DNA of 5,047 nucleotides from Burkholderiales bacterium. Lineage in GTDB: Bacteria > Pseudomonadota > Gammaproteobacteria > Burkholderiales > Burkholderiaceae. Shown here one piece after another: positions 1 to 5,047 of the stretch (its first letter is position 1; every line of letters begins with the position of its first letter). The stretch spans positions 1-5,047 of the forward strand of contig CANFNO010000271.1 in NCBI GenBank assembly GCA_947447845.1, given 5' to 3'. The notes beneath the pieces were generated by a model. That model had not been told where the DNA came from. It worked only from the letters and a program-made list of their open reading frames with translations, and made no database searches. The position numbers and the translations under genes are program-made.

Positions 1-367
1 CATCGCTGCGATTGCCATAGGTGGCACTGAATCCGCCGGGATTGAGATGGGCGCAGCGCGCCTCCAATGCCGATTTGATGAGCCCCTGAAAATCGATGAC
101 CGCGTCATACGACTGTTGCTTCAAATGCTGGTCAAAGTGTTTGCGCTCGCGCCGTGTGGCCTCGCTCCAGCGCGATTTGCGCCAACGCCGCTGGGCCAAT
201 GGCAGCACACGGCGGACACCCTGAACCCGATCAACCAGAGGCGCAAAAGCCTCTTCAACCATCCAGTCAATCTTGGCCTCAGGAAACTGCAGGCGCAGGT
301 CTTGCACCACCGGGATGGTTTGTATGACATCCCCAAGCGAGGACATCTTGACGATCAGAATATTCAT
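1..367 (-). CDS. waaC: Lipopolysaccharide heptosyltransferase I (WaaC/RfaC), N-terminal part, runs off left edge
   Basis: A GT-B fold family 9 glycosyltransferase that adds the first L-glycero-D-manno-heptose to Kdo of lipid A at the cytoplasmic face of the inner membrane. The visible 122 codons begin MNILIVKMSSLGDVIQTIPV, the classic heptosyltransferase N-terminus. The LGD aspartate falls at residue 13, where E. coli WaaC has its important Asp13. A second family block, YDAVIDFQGLIKSAL, lies at residues 87-101. The C-terminal ADP-heptose-binding half is outside the window. The ATG at 367 is chosen because the conserved Rossmann strand starts directly after it; the upstream Shine-Dalgarno is poor. 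It lies 121 bp downstream of ppk2 on the same strand, so it could be co-transcribed, although a strong hairpin sits between them. WaaF (heptosyltransferase II) is the main alternative, but the IDFQGLIKSA block favours WaaC. This ORF is open to the window edge and is not interrupted. Confidence 0.87.
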   Translation of the reverse strand, partial: MNILIVKMSSLGDVIQTIPVVQDLRLQFPEAKIDWMVEEAFAPLVDRVQGVRRVLPLAQRRWRKSRWSEATRRERKHFDQHLKQQSYDAVIDFQGLIKSALEARCAHLNPGGFSATYGNRSD

Positions 368-444
368 GCCAACCGATGCTAGGCATGCTTGGTGACAGTG
401 ATAAGTGGTTTATGCGTCATTCGCGTGACGCTGATGTCGCCCAG

Positions 445-468
445 CGATAGCCGCCTGAGCGGCCATCG
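445..468 (-). other. Strong RNA hairpin between ppk2 and waaC (minus-strand transcript)
   Basis: Read on the minus strand, CGATGGCCGC-TCAG-GCGGCTATCG folds into a 10-bp stem with a four-base loop, with one G-U wobble. On the plus strand the same position is an A/C mismatch, so the structure fits minus-strand RNA better. It begins about 20 nt after the ppk2 stop. No U-tract follows, so it is not a standard intrinsic terminator. It could be a 3'-end stabiliser, a processing site or a Rho-assisted stop that separates ppk2 output from waaC. Confidence 0.5.
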
Positions 469-488
469 TGGCAAACAGGGGCGCGGCT

Positions 489-1412
489 TTAGTAACGCTC
501 GGGCACGTACATCTCGTCCGGCACCGGCTGACGGATGTAATCTTCGTTGCGCACGCGGGCTGGCAGCACAACCGCCTTCTGCTCCACTTCGGTATAGGGA
601 ATCTGGCCCAGCAAGTGGTCTATGCAGTTCAGGCGCGCAGTCTTCTTGTCCACCGCTTGCACGATCCACCAGGGCGCCTCGGGGATGTGGGTGCGCTCCA
701 GCATGGTCTCTTTGGCCTTGGTGTATTCCTCCCAGCGCACGCGGCTCTCCAAGTCCATGGGGCTGAGCTTCCATTGCTTTAGCGGGTCGTGAATGCGGCC
801 CAGAAAGCGCGAGTGCTGCTCTTCGTCGGTAATCGAGAACCAATACTTGATCAGCTGAATGCCGCTTCGCGCCAGCATCTTCTCGAACTCGGGCACGGTG
901 CGGAAAAACTCTTCGTATTCGTCATCGGTACAAAAGCCCATCACGCGCTCGACCCCTGCGCGGTTGTACCAGCTGCGGTCAAACAGCACCATCTCACCGG
1001 CAGCGGGCAGGTGCGATACATAGCGCTGGAAGTACCACTGCGTGCGTTCACGGTCATTGGGTGCGGGCAGGGCGGCCACACGCGCCACGCGTGGGTTCAG
1101 GCGTTGGGTGATGCGCTTGATCACGCCCCCTTTGCCGGCAGCGTCGCGCCCTTCAAACAGAATCACCACCTTGTGGCGGCTGGCTACCACCCAGTCCTGC
1201 AGCTTGACCAGTTCGCCTTGCAGGCGGAAAAGTTCCTGGAAGTAGGTGCGCCGGGCCAGACGCTCGGCCTCATTGCGTGGCTTGCCGGTGGCCTCCAGCT
1301 CTTCCATATTGCGTTCTTCAAGCTCCATCTCCAGCTCTTCGTCATAGCTGTCGAGCAGGTCTTCGCGCAAGCGCCGCATCATTTCTTCTTGTTGGGTGTT
1401 GTCGATGCTCAT
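489..1412 (-). CDS. ppk2: Polyphosphate kinase 2 (PPK2), class I
   Basis: A cytoplasmic kinase that transfers phosphate between inorganic polyphosphate and nucleoside diphosphates, making NTP from polyP or the reverse. The 307-residue product is close to the usual length of single-domain PPK2. The N-terminus (about 1-50) is highly charged and helical, rich in Glu and Arg. The Walker A loop GRDAAGKGG is at residues 88-96. The Walker B-type motif FDRSWYNRAGVE is at 144-155. The lid region, with SRFLGRIHDPLKQWKLSPMD, spans about 201-220, and the conserved APWWIVQAVDKK block is at 246-257. The GRDAAGKGG form (rather than GMDASGKDG) points to class I, which mainly phosphorylates NDPs. The ATG at 1412 has only a weak AAGG about 11 nt upstream. 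It is divergent from the small gene at 1664. No full Pho box was found upstream, despite its role in phosphate metabolism. Confidence 0.95.
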   Translation of the reverse strand: MSIDNTQQEEMMRRLREDLLDSYDEELEMELEERNMEELEATGKPRNEAERLARRTYFQELFRLQGELVKLQDWVVASRHKVVILFEGRDAAGKGGVIKRITQRLNPRVARVAALPAPNDRERTQWYFQRYVSHLPAAGEMVLFDRSWYNRAGVERVMGFCTDDEYEEFFRTVPEFEKMLARSGIQLIKYWFSITDEEQHSRFLGRIHDPLKQWKLSPMDLESRVRWEEYTKAKETMLERTHIPEAPWWIVQAVDKKTARLNCIDHLLGQIPYTEVEQKAVVLPARVRNEDYIRQPVPDEMYVPERY

Positions 1413-1663
1413 GGAGGGGTTCGCCTTTTGTTTGAAAAATCAAGAAAACATCATGCTTCAAATAGGTTTCACTTTTGTGACAGCCCTTCTTGTAGGCGCC
1501 TGTGACGAGGCGATCGAGTTAGCGAGCCCCTTGCATTTGGCGGCTATGTGTGCACCCATTCGCACTATGAGAAAAATAACGCCATTGTTCAAATAGTGTT
1601 GTCATTTTCCAAGCCTATGATGACTGAAATACAAATTTACACCGTTAGAAAAGGTCAAACACC
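1413..1663. other. Divergent intergenic region between ppk2 and the 85-residue gene
   Basis: These 251 bp are more AT-rich than the neighbouring genes, especially at both ends, and no convincing gene is seen in them. They hold a repeated 9-mer (TTCAAATAG at 1457-1465 and 1588-1596), a short dyad TCAC-TTTT-GTGA at 1469-1480, and a TATGAT box at 1616-1621 that could be a -10 for the plus-strand gene but lacks a -35 at proper spacing. One modest sigma70-like candidate faces ppk2 and is listed separately. Confidence 0.6.
1564..1592 (-). promoter_or_regulatory. Possible sigma70-like promoter for ppk2
   Basis: On the minus strand TTGAAC (1592-1587) is followed, after exactly 17 nt, by CATAGT (1569-1564). 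Each hexamer shares four positions with consensus (TTGACA and TATAAT). The leader to the ppk2 ATG would be roughly 145-150 nt. The match is modest and could be chance in an AT-rich spacer. Confidence 0.25.
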
Positions 1664-1921
1664 ATGCGCGCACTAAAAGAAGCTCGGCACCTGATTGAAA
1701 AATCGCCCCTTGACGAATCCGCCCAGATTCTTGCGCGCCTGGTTTTGTCGCTGGAGACCGAAGTCAACTTTGCGATCTCAGACATTTACAAACTCAATCG
1801 TGACAACTTCGATCTCGCTCTCAGCATCTTGAAGGAGTGGCGTCTGGATCGCTATTACGCAGGCAAGGCGCGCCTGTTCGACACCGCGGTCACTGTGGCC
1901 GAGCTCACCAAACAAAGTTGA
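1664..1921 (+). CDS. Small conserved-looking protein of unknown function, 85 residues
   Basis: I do not recognise this family and assign no function. The product starts MRALKEARHLIEKSPLDE and looks all-helical and cytoplasmic, with no signal peptide, membrane segment or cysteine. Helical stretches are likely at about 3-13, 18-44 and 47-60, followed by an aromatic/basic patch WRLDRYYAGKARLFD at 59-73. Support for a real gene is a Shine-Dalgarno-like AAAAGG ending at 1654, nine bases before the ATG, good codon use, and placement in a gap free of other coding. It is divergent from ppk2. It converges on phnZ with only 13 bp between the two stop codons, and no clear terminator lies in that gap. 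Confidence 0.75.
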   Translation: MRALKEARHLIEKSPLDESAQILARLVLSLETEVNFAISDIYKLNRDNFDLALSILKEWRLDRYYAGKARLFDTAVTVAELTKQS

Positions 1922-1934
1922 GCCATTGCTTGCC

Positions 1935-2498
1935 TCAGCCCGGCAAAAAATGAACCCGGTCCATTAAGGCGCGCAGTTCGTTCAGGGCCTGCTGCGTGTC
2001 GCTGGCAAACCAGTCGGGTCGCTTGCCCGCATCATCCCAACTGCGCAGTTGCTGCGCGTCCAGCGCGTAGCGACTGCCTTGAAACACCACGCATTCTTCA
2101 AGAGACATCGGGCCACCCTGCAACGCCAGGCTGCGCACCGAGTCGGGTGAGAGCCGCTCGCAGTATTCGGGATGGGAGGCGACCAGATAACGCTTGGCCG
2201 CTACATGCAGGCGCACCGGTTCCGCCACGCTGGGCCCCCATACGGCATCCAGCACGCGCGCCGCAGTGTGTTCATGCTGGTCGTCAATGCCATCCACAGT
2301 GGGGGAGCCACTAAGGTCGGTCAACAGGTGGCCCAAGTCGTGCAGCCAACTGGCCAATTGCAAAGTTTGTGATGCGCCAGCGGCACGCGCCAACTGCCCG
2401 CATTGCCAGGCATGTTCAATCTGCGAAATGCCTTCGCCTTCATAGGCAATGGCGCCCTTGCGGGCGAACAATTCCAATATCGCTTGTGGGCTGTTCAT
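1935..2498 (-). CDS. phnZ: PhnZ-type HD-domain di-iron oxygenase for phosphonate C-P cleavage
   Basis: PhnZ oxidatively cleaves (R)-2-amino-1-hydroxyethylphosphonate, made by the hydroxylase PhnY, into glycine and phosphate. Numbered from the chosen start, the 187-residue protein has H29 (QIEHA), H53-D54 (WLHDLGH), H75 (DQHEHTA), H98 (RLHVAAKRYL) and D155/D156 (SWDDAGK). These line up with the di-iron ligands H34, H58, D59, H80, H104 and D161 that I recall for characterised PhnZ. Y19 and E22 (AYEGEG) match PhnZ Tyr24 and Glu27, which mark the oxygenase rather than a plain HD phosphohydrolase. The frame is open upstream to 2543, but homology starts at MNSPQAILELF. The 15-codon extension would also run through a Pho box, so ATG 2498 is preferred. 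No Shine-Dalgarno is evident. It is divergent from phnCDE. The related TmpB, acting on trimethylated substrate, is an alternative. phnY is not in the window. Confidence 0.85.
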   Translation of the reverse strand: MNSPQAILELFARKGAIAYEGEGISQIEHAWQCGQLARAAGASQTLQLASWLHDLGHLLTDLSGSPTVDGIDDQHEHTAARVLDAVWGPSVAEPVRLHVAAKRYLVASHPEYCERLSPDSVRSLALQGGPMSLEECVVFQGSRYALDAQQLRSWDDAGKRPDWFASDTQQALNELRALMDRVHFLPG

Positions 2499-2504
2499 GC
2501 AGTT

Positions 2505-2510
2505 ATCGTG
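2505..2510 (-). promoter_or_regulatory. Candidate -10 element of the Pho promoter for phnZ
   Basis: On the minus strand CACGAT starts exactly 10 nt after the end of the Pho box, the spacing seen at E. coli phoA and pstS. It matches TATAAT at three positions. GATAAC, three bases further on, is a better hexamer at worse spacing. The A of the phnZ ATG lies seven bases after CACGAT. Confidence 0.35.
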
Positions 2511-2520
2511 AGCCATGGGC

Positions 2521-2538
2521 ATGACGGTGTGATGACAG
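2521..2538 (-). promoter_or_regulatory. Pho box (PhoB binding site) facing phnZ
   Basis: Read on the minus strand: CTGTCAT-CACA-CCGTCAT. The Pho box consensus is two CTGTCAT-like 7-mers 11 bp apart. The first unit here is perfect and the second matches six of seven. It ends 22 nt before the phnZ ATG and points toward it, predicting induction of phnZ under phosphate limitation through PhoB-PhoR. Confidence 0.82.
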
Positions 2539-2584
2539 CACACGGCGCTTGCGGGCTCGGCAGAGCATCACACCGCTGTCATCA
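2525..2584. repeat. Overlapping inverted repeats in the phnZ/phnC operator region
   Basis: Two perfect 10-bp inverted repeats share sequence. CGGTGTGATG (2525-2534) pairs with CATCACACCG (2566-2575), and TGATGACAGC (2530-2539) pairs with GCTGTCATCA (2575-2584). The second pair is largely accounted for by the opposed Pho boxes. The first is not, because its right copy lies just outside the plus-strand box. The left arm also contains the dyad GTGTG-N7-CACAC (2527-2543). Confidence 0.7.
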
Positions 2585-2593
2585 ATCTTTCAT
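2576..2593 (+). promoter_or_regulatory. Pho box (PhoB binding site) facing phnCDE
   Basis: CTGTCAT-CAAT-CTTTCAT: the first 7-mer is perfect, the second matches six of seven, the spacer is 4 bp and AT-rich as in strong Pho boxes. It ends 23 nt before the phnC ATG and is oriented toward it. With the minus-strand box it forms a back-to-back pair separated by 37 bp, one for each divergent transcript. Confidence 0.85.
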
Positions 2594-2603
2594 AGTCGGC
2601 AGC

Positions 2604-2609
2604 GAAGAT
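2604..2609 (+). promoter_or_regulatory. Candidate -10 element of the Pho promoter for phnC
   Basis: GAAGAT begins 10 nt after the Pho box, the usual PhoB promoter geometry, and shares three positions with TATAAT; weak -10 boxes are common at activator-dependent promoters. The start site would fall about seven bases on, at the phnC ATG. The same GAAG could instead be a weak ribosome binding site for a transcript starting upstream. Confidence 0.35.
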
Positions 2610-2616
2610 CCTCAGC

Positions 2617-3474
2617 ATGAGTGCGCCACCCGTTCCCGCTATTCGCGTTGTCAGTGCCAGCAAGTCGTTCAATCGGCGGGCCAAGGCGTTGGACAACGTC
2701 AGTGCCACGATTCAGTCGGGTGAGTGCGTCGGGCTGCTCGGTGCGTCAGGCTCGGGCAAGTCAACTCTACTGCGCAGCATTTGCGGCCTGGAGCGGTTGG
2801 ACGGCAAGAGCAGTAGCGTGGAGTTGTTTGGCCAGACCCTGCAGAGCGGCGGCGACCTGAGCTCAGACATCCGCGCGCTACGGCGCCAGACCGGCATCAT
2901 CTTCCAGCAGTTCAATCTGGTGGGCCGCATGAACGTCCTCAGCAATGTGCTGACCGGCCTTTTGCCACGCATGCCTTTGTGGCGCGCCCTCAGTGGCCGC
3001 TTCAACCCGGATGAGCAAATGCAGGCGCTGCAGGCACTGGATTCGGTGGGTCTGGCGGACTACGCCTTTCAGCGCGCCTCAACGCTCTCGGGCGGGCAGC
3101 AGCAACGGGCAGCCGTGGCACGTTCGCTGTTGCAGGGTGCGCGCATCTTGCTGGCCGATGAGCCGGTGTCGTCGCTGGATCCGGAGACGGCCCGCCGCGT
3201 GATGGATCTGCTGCACCACCTGAACCGCACGCAAGGCATGACCCTGGTGGTCAGCCTGCACAACGTAGCCATGGCGCGGCGCTACTGCGATCGCATCATC
3301 GCGCTGCGCGCTGGTGAACTGGTGTTTGACGGCTCGCCCATGGAACTCGATGACGGCCGTCTGCGCCACCTGTATGGCGCCAGCACCGAAGAGCTCCTGA
3401 TGGACCACAACCCTTTGGAAACCCCGCCGCAAACACAGGCTGCACACGTTCACCCCGTGCCGCTGGTTGCCTGA
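2617..3474 (+). CDS. phnC: Phosphonate ABC transporter ATP-binding protein PhnC
   Basis: The nucleotide-binding subunit that drives phosphonate import through PhnE from the cytoplasmic side. The 285-residue protein has, in order, Walker A GASGSGKST at 42-50, Q-loop FQQFN at 96-100, ABC signature LSGGQQQR at 157-164, Walker B ILLADEP at 177-183, D-loop SSLD at 185-188 and an H-loop VVSLHN with His215. The FQQFNLVGRMNVLSNVL and SLHN contexts are typical of PhnC rather than other importers, and the operon partners phnD and phnE agree. A tail of about 20 residues rich in Pro, Thr and His (266-285) is dispensable-looking. No alternative in-frame start lies nearby. The ATG has at best a weak GAAG upstream. 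It is the first gene of the operon, under the plus-strand Pho box. Confidence 0.95.
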   Translation: MSAPPVPAIRVVSASKSFNRRAKALDNVSATIQSGECVGLLGASGSGKSTLLRSICGLERLDGKSSSVELFGQTLQSGGDLSSDIRALRRQTGIIFQQFNLVGRMNVLSNVLTGLLPRMPLWRALSGRFNPDEQMQALQALDSVGLADYAFQRASTLSGGQQQRAAVARSLLQGARILLADEPVSSLDPETARRVMDLLHHLNRTQGMTLVVSLHNVAMARRYCDRIIALRAGELVFDGSPMELDDGRLRHLYGASTEELLMDHNPLETPPQTQAAHVHPVPLVA

Positions 3475-3491
3475 TCACCCCTTTTTTTACC

Positions 3492-3495
3492 GGAG
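3492..3495 (+). promoter_or_regulatory. Strong ribosome binding site of phnD
   Basis: GGAG with seven bases to the ATG at 3503. It decides the phnD start against an in-frame ATG at 3467 that would overlap phnC and put 12 residues before the signal peptide. phnC and phnE have no comparable site, which fits a binding protein being made in excess over its transporter. Confidence 0.8.
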
Positions 3496-3502
3496 AAAAT
3501 AT

Positions 3503-4450
3503 ATGAAGCCTTTTCACCTATTCACCGCCTCAGTTCTGGCACTGTCCAGCCTGGCTGCCGGCGCCCAGGAAATCAGTTTCGGCATCATCGCCACGGACAC
3601 CGCCAGCGTCGAGCGGGACCGTTGGGAACCCCTGTTCCGCGACATGGAAAAGAAGACCGGCCTGACCATCAAGGCCTTCTACGCACCTGACTACGCCGGT
3701 GTGGTGGAAGCCATGCGCTTCAACAAGGTGCAGGTCGCCTGGTACGGTAACAAGGCCGCCATTGACGCGGTGGATCGCTCCAGCGGCGAGGTGTTCGCCC
3801 AGGTGAAAAAGGCCGATGGTTCGTTGGGCTACTACTCCTTGCTGATCACGCAAAAGGACAGCCCCTACAACAACCTGAACGACGTGCTGAAGAACGGCAA
3901 GTCGATCAACTTCGGCATTGGCGATCCCGGCTCCACCAGCGGCTTTCTGGTGCCCAGCTATTACGTGTTCGCCATGAACAAGGTGGACCAGCGTACGGCC
4001 TTCAAGACCATTCGCAACGCCAGCCACGGTGCCAACATCCAGGCCGTGCTGGCCAAACAACTCGATGTGGCAACCAACAACACCGAAGAAATTGACAAGC
4101 TCGAAGCCACCAAGCCCGAAGTCGCCAAAGAACTCAAGGTGATCTGGAAGAGCCCGCTGATCCCCAACGATCCCCTGGTGTGGCGCAAGGATCTGGACGC
4201 TGGCATCAAAGCCAAGCTCAAGGGTTTCTTGCTGAGCTACGGCCAGACCGACGCTGACAAAGCGGTGCTGAAAAATATATATAACTACAGCGGCTTCAAG
4301 GAATCGACCAATGAGCAATTGGTGCCGATTCGCCAACTGGAATTGTTCAAGGACCGCCGCAAGGTGGAAAACGACGAGCAATACAGCGCGGAAGAAAAGG
4401 CCCAGCGCATGGCCGAAATCGACAAGAAGCTGGCCGCTCTGAATAAATAA
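3503..4450 (+). CDS. phnD: Phosphonate ABC transporter periplasmic substrate-binding protein PhnD
   Basis: Captures phosphonate, probably 2-aminoethylphosphonate, in the periplasm and delivers it to PhnE. The 315-residue precursor has a Sec signal peptide at 1-21, with predicted cleavage AGA|QEIS. It resembles E. coli PhnD along its length: FGIIATDT (26-33), FYAPDYAGVVEAMRFNKV (59-76), AWYG (79-82), GDPGSTSGFLVP (140-151), VATNNTEE (189-196) and VIWKSPLIPNDPLVWRK (213-229). Residues corresponding to the ligand pocket are kept: Y64, the phosphonate-binding loop S144-T145-S146, H175, E195 and D223. The last two bind the ammonium group of 2-aminoethylphosphonate in E. coli PhnD, so an aminophosphonate ligand is likely. 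That comparison is from memory. The C-terminus is charged and helical. It starts 28 bp after the phnC stop, and 30 bp separate it from phnE. Confidence 0.95.
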   Translation: MKPFHLFTASVLALSSLAAGAQEISFGIIATDTASVERDRWEPLFRDMEKKTGLTIKAFYAPDYAGVVEAMRFNKVQVAWYGNKAAIDAVDRSSGEVFAQVKKADGSLGYYSLLITQKDSPYNNLNDVLKNGKSINFGIGDPGSTSGFLVPSYYVFAMNKVDQRTAFKTIRNASHGANIQAVLAKQLDVATNNTEEIDKLEATKPEVAKELKVIWKSPLIPNDPLVWRKDLDAGIKAKLKGFLLSYGQTDADKAVLKNIYNYSGFKESTNEQLVPIRQLELFKDRRKVENDEQYSAEEKAQRMAEIDKKLAALNK

Positions 4451-4480
4451 ATTTACTGCTGTCACACAGTACCCACGCTC

Positions 4481-5047
4481 ATGTCTTCAACGGCTGCCTC
4501 CCCTCAATTACAAAGCTTGCTGAACCAGGCCTCTGCTTCTCGCAGTGGCTGGCGCACGCAACTGGGTTGGCTGGTAGTGCTGGCGGTGCTGGCATGGGCC
4601 TGGCAGGGTGCCGAAATGCGCCCGTTGGATTTGTGGAAAGACGCGGGCAACATGGGCACCTTTGCCCGTGACTTTTTCCCGCCCGATTTTCATGACTGGC
4701 GCATCTACCTGAAAGAGATGCTGGTCACCTTGCACATCGCGGTGTGGGGCACGGTGTTGGCCATTGTGGCTGCCGTGCCGCTAGGCTTACTGAGTGCGCA
4801 CAACGTGGCGCCGGTGTGGGTCTATCAGCCCGTGCGCCGCATCATGGATGCGTGCCGCGCCATCAACGAGATGGTGTTTGCCATGCTGTTTATCGTGGCT
4901 GTGGGTCTGGGCCCGTTTGCCGGCGTGCTGGCGTTGTTCATTCATACCACCGGCACGCTGGCCAAGCTGTTTGCCGAAGCCGTGGAAGCGATTGATCCGC
5001 GTCCGGTGGAAGGCATACGCGCCACCGGTGCCCACAAGCTGGCCGAG
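4481..5047 (+). CDS. phnE: Phosphonate ABC transporter permease PhnE, N-terminal part, runs off right edge
   Basis: The inner-membrane channel subunit of the PhnCDE importer. The first 189 codons are open to the window end with no stop. After a polar N-terminus, membrane segments are likely at about 27-44 ([14 protein letters not shown]), 80-105 ([20 protein letters not shown]) and 131-157 ([20 protein letters not shown]). The segment [22 protein letters not shown], beginning at residue 163, is the EAA loop that docks on Phn[10 protein letters not shown] (62-70) and [11 protein letters not shown] (125-135) are typical PhnE blocks. The ATG at 4481 has no good Shine-Dalgarno and follows the phnD stop by 30 bp in the same frame; no other start is available upstream. 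Translation is perhaps coupled to phnD or initiates weakly. Confidence 0.93.
   Translation, partial: MSSTAASPQLQSLLNQASASRSGWRTQLGWLVVLAVLAWAWQGAEMRPLDLWKDAGNMGTFARDFFPPDFHDWRIYLKEMLVTLHIAVWGTVLAIVAAVPLGLLSAHNVAPVWVYQPVRRIMDACRAINEMVFAMLFIVAVGLGPFAGVLALFIHTTGTLAKLFAEAVEAIDPRPVEGIRATGAHKLAE

Noticed and set aside
392..398. CTGTCAC on the minus strand upstream of waaC, resembling half a Pho box
   Set aside because: The 7-mer 11 bp further on does not match; single half-sites are expected by chance.
1432..1443. TTGA-AAAA-TCAA dyad, FNR/Anr-like site
   Set aside because: The gap is four bases between TTGA and TCAA, whereas FNR sites need six; not a proper match.
1477..1483. CTGTCAC on the minus strand upstream of ppk2, possible Pho box
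   Set aside because: It has an AT-rich spacer, but the second unit (GTGAAAC) matches only about three of seven positions.
789..1505. Long antisense frame over ppk2 (238 codons)
   Set aside because: Shadow of the ppk2 coding pattern; protein has no family features and ppk2 is certain.
1396..1596. Open frame in the ppk2 upstream gap, including an internal ATG (1454) giving a short hydrophobic peptide with a lipobox-like LVGAC
   Set aside because: No ribosome binding site, no basic n-region, unremarkable second half, and the outer frame overlaps the ppk2 start; probably chance.
1930..1946. TTGCC-GGCAA hairpin followed by an A-run at the convergent gene ends, possible terminator
   Set aside because: The stem is only 5 bp, and the A-run gives no U-tract downstream of the stem on either strand.
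2499..2543. N-terminal extension of phnZ to the upstream ATG at 2543
   Set aside because: The extra 15 residues (rich in His, Cys and Met) are not family-like and the frame would overlap the Pho box and its promoter.
3482..3488. Run of seven T between phnC and phnD, possible terminator
   Set aside because: No stable stem precedes it, and phnD follows directly with its ribosome binding site.
3530..4465. Long antisense frame over phnD (311 codons)
   Set aside because: Shadow frame of a high-GC gene; the sense product is clearly PhnD.
4459..4465. CTGTCAC between phnD and phnE
   Set aside because: The second unit (TACCCAC) does not match; it lies inside an operon.

Overview
The window looks like chromosomal DNA of a betaproteobacterium, probably Burkholderiales and most likely Comamonadaceae-like (Rhodoferax/Polaromonas type). 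This rests on moderately high GC, compact gene layout and the style of the recognisable proteins; it is an inference from protein character, not from a search. No rRNA, tRNA, insertion sequence, CRISPR array or phage gene is visible.

Left part (1-1663): two minus-strand genes. The N-terminal 122 codons of an LPS heptosyltransferase I (waaC) run off the left edge. A complete class I polyphosphate kinase 2 gene (ppk2) lies upstream of it, separated by 121 bp that hold a strong hairpin oriented for minus-strand RNA. A 251-bp gap then separates ppk2 from a divergent, unrecognised 85-residue gene (1664-1921, plus).

Right part (1935-5047): a phosphonate uptake and degradation locus. On the minus strand is a PhnZ-type HD-domain mixed-valent di-iron oxygenase (1935-2498). 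On the plus strand is phnC-phnD-phnE, an ABC phosphonate importer made of ATPase, periplasmic binding protein and permease; phnE runs off the right edge. The importer would bring in 2-aminoethylphosphonate or a close relative. PhnZ would cleave the C-P bond of the alpha-hydroxylated compound, releasing glycine and phosphate. The hydroxylase partner PhnY is not in the window and would be expected nearby.

The most interesting part is the 118-bp divergent phnZ/phnC intergenic region (2499-2616). It holds two back-to-back, outward-facing 18-bp Pho boxes (CTGTCAT-N4-CCGTCAT on minus, CTGTCAT-N4-CTTTCAT on plus). Each lies the same distance (22-23 nt) from the ATG it faces. This predicts PhoB control by phosphate starvation of both uptake and catabolism. 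If the usual 10-nt Pho box to -10 spacing holds, both transcripts would begin at or within about a base of their ATGs, so both would be leaderless. Neither gene has a convincing Shine-Dalgarno sequence, whereas phnD has a good one.
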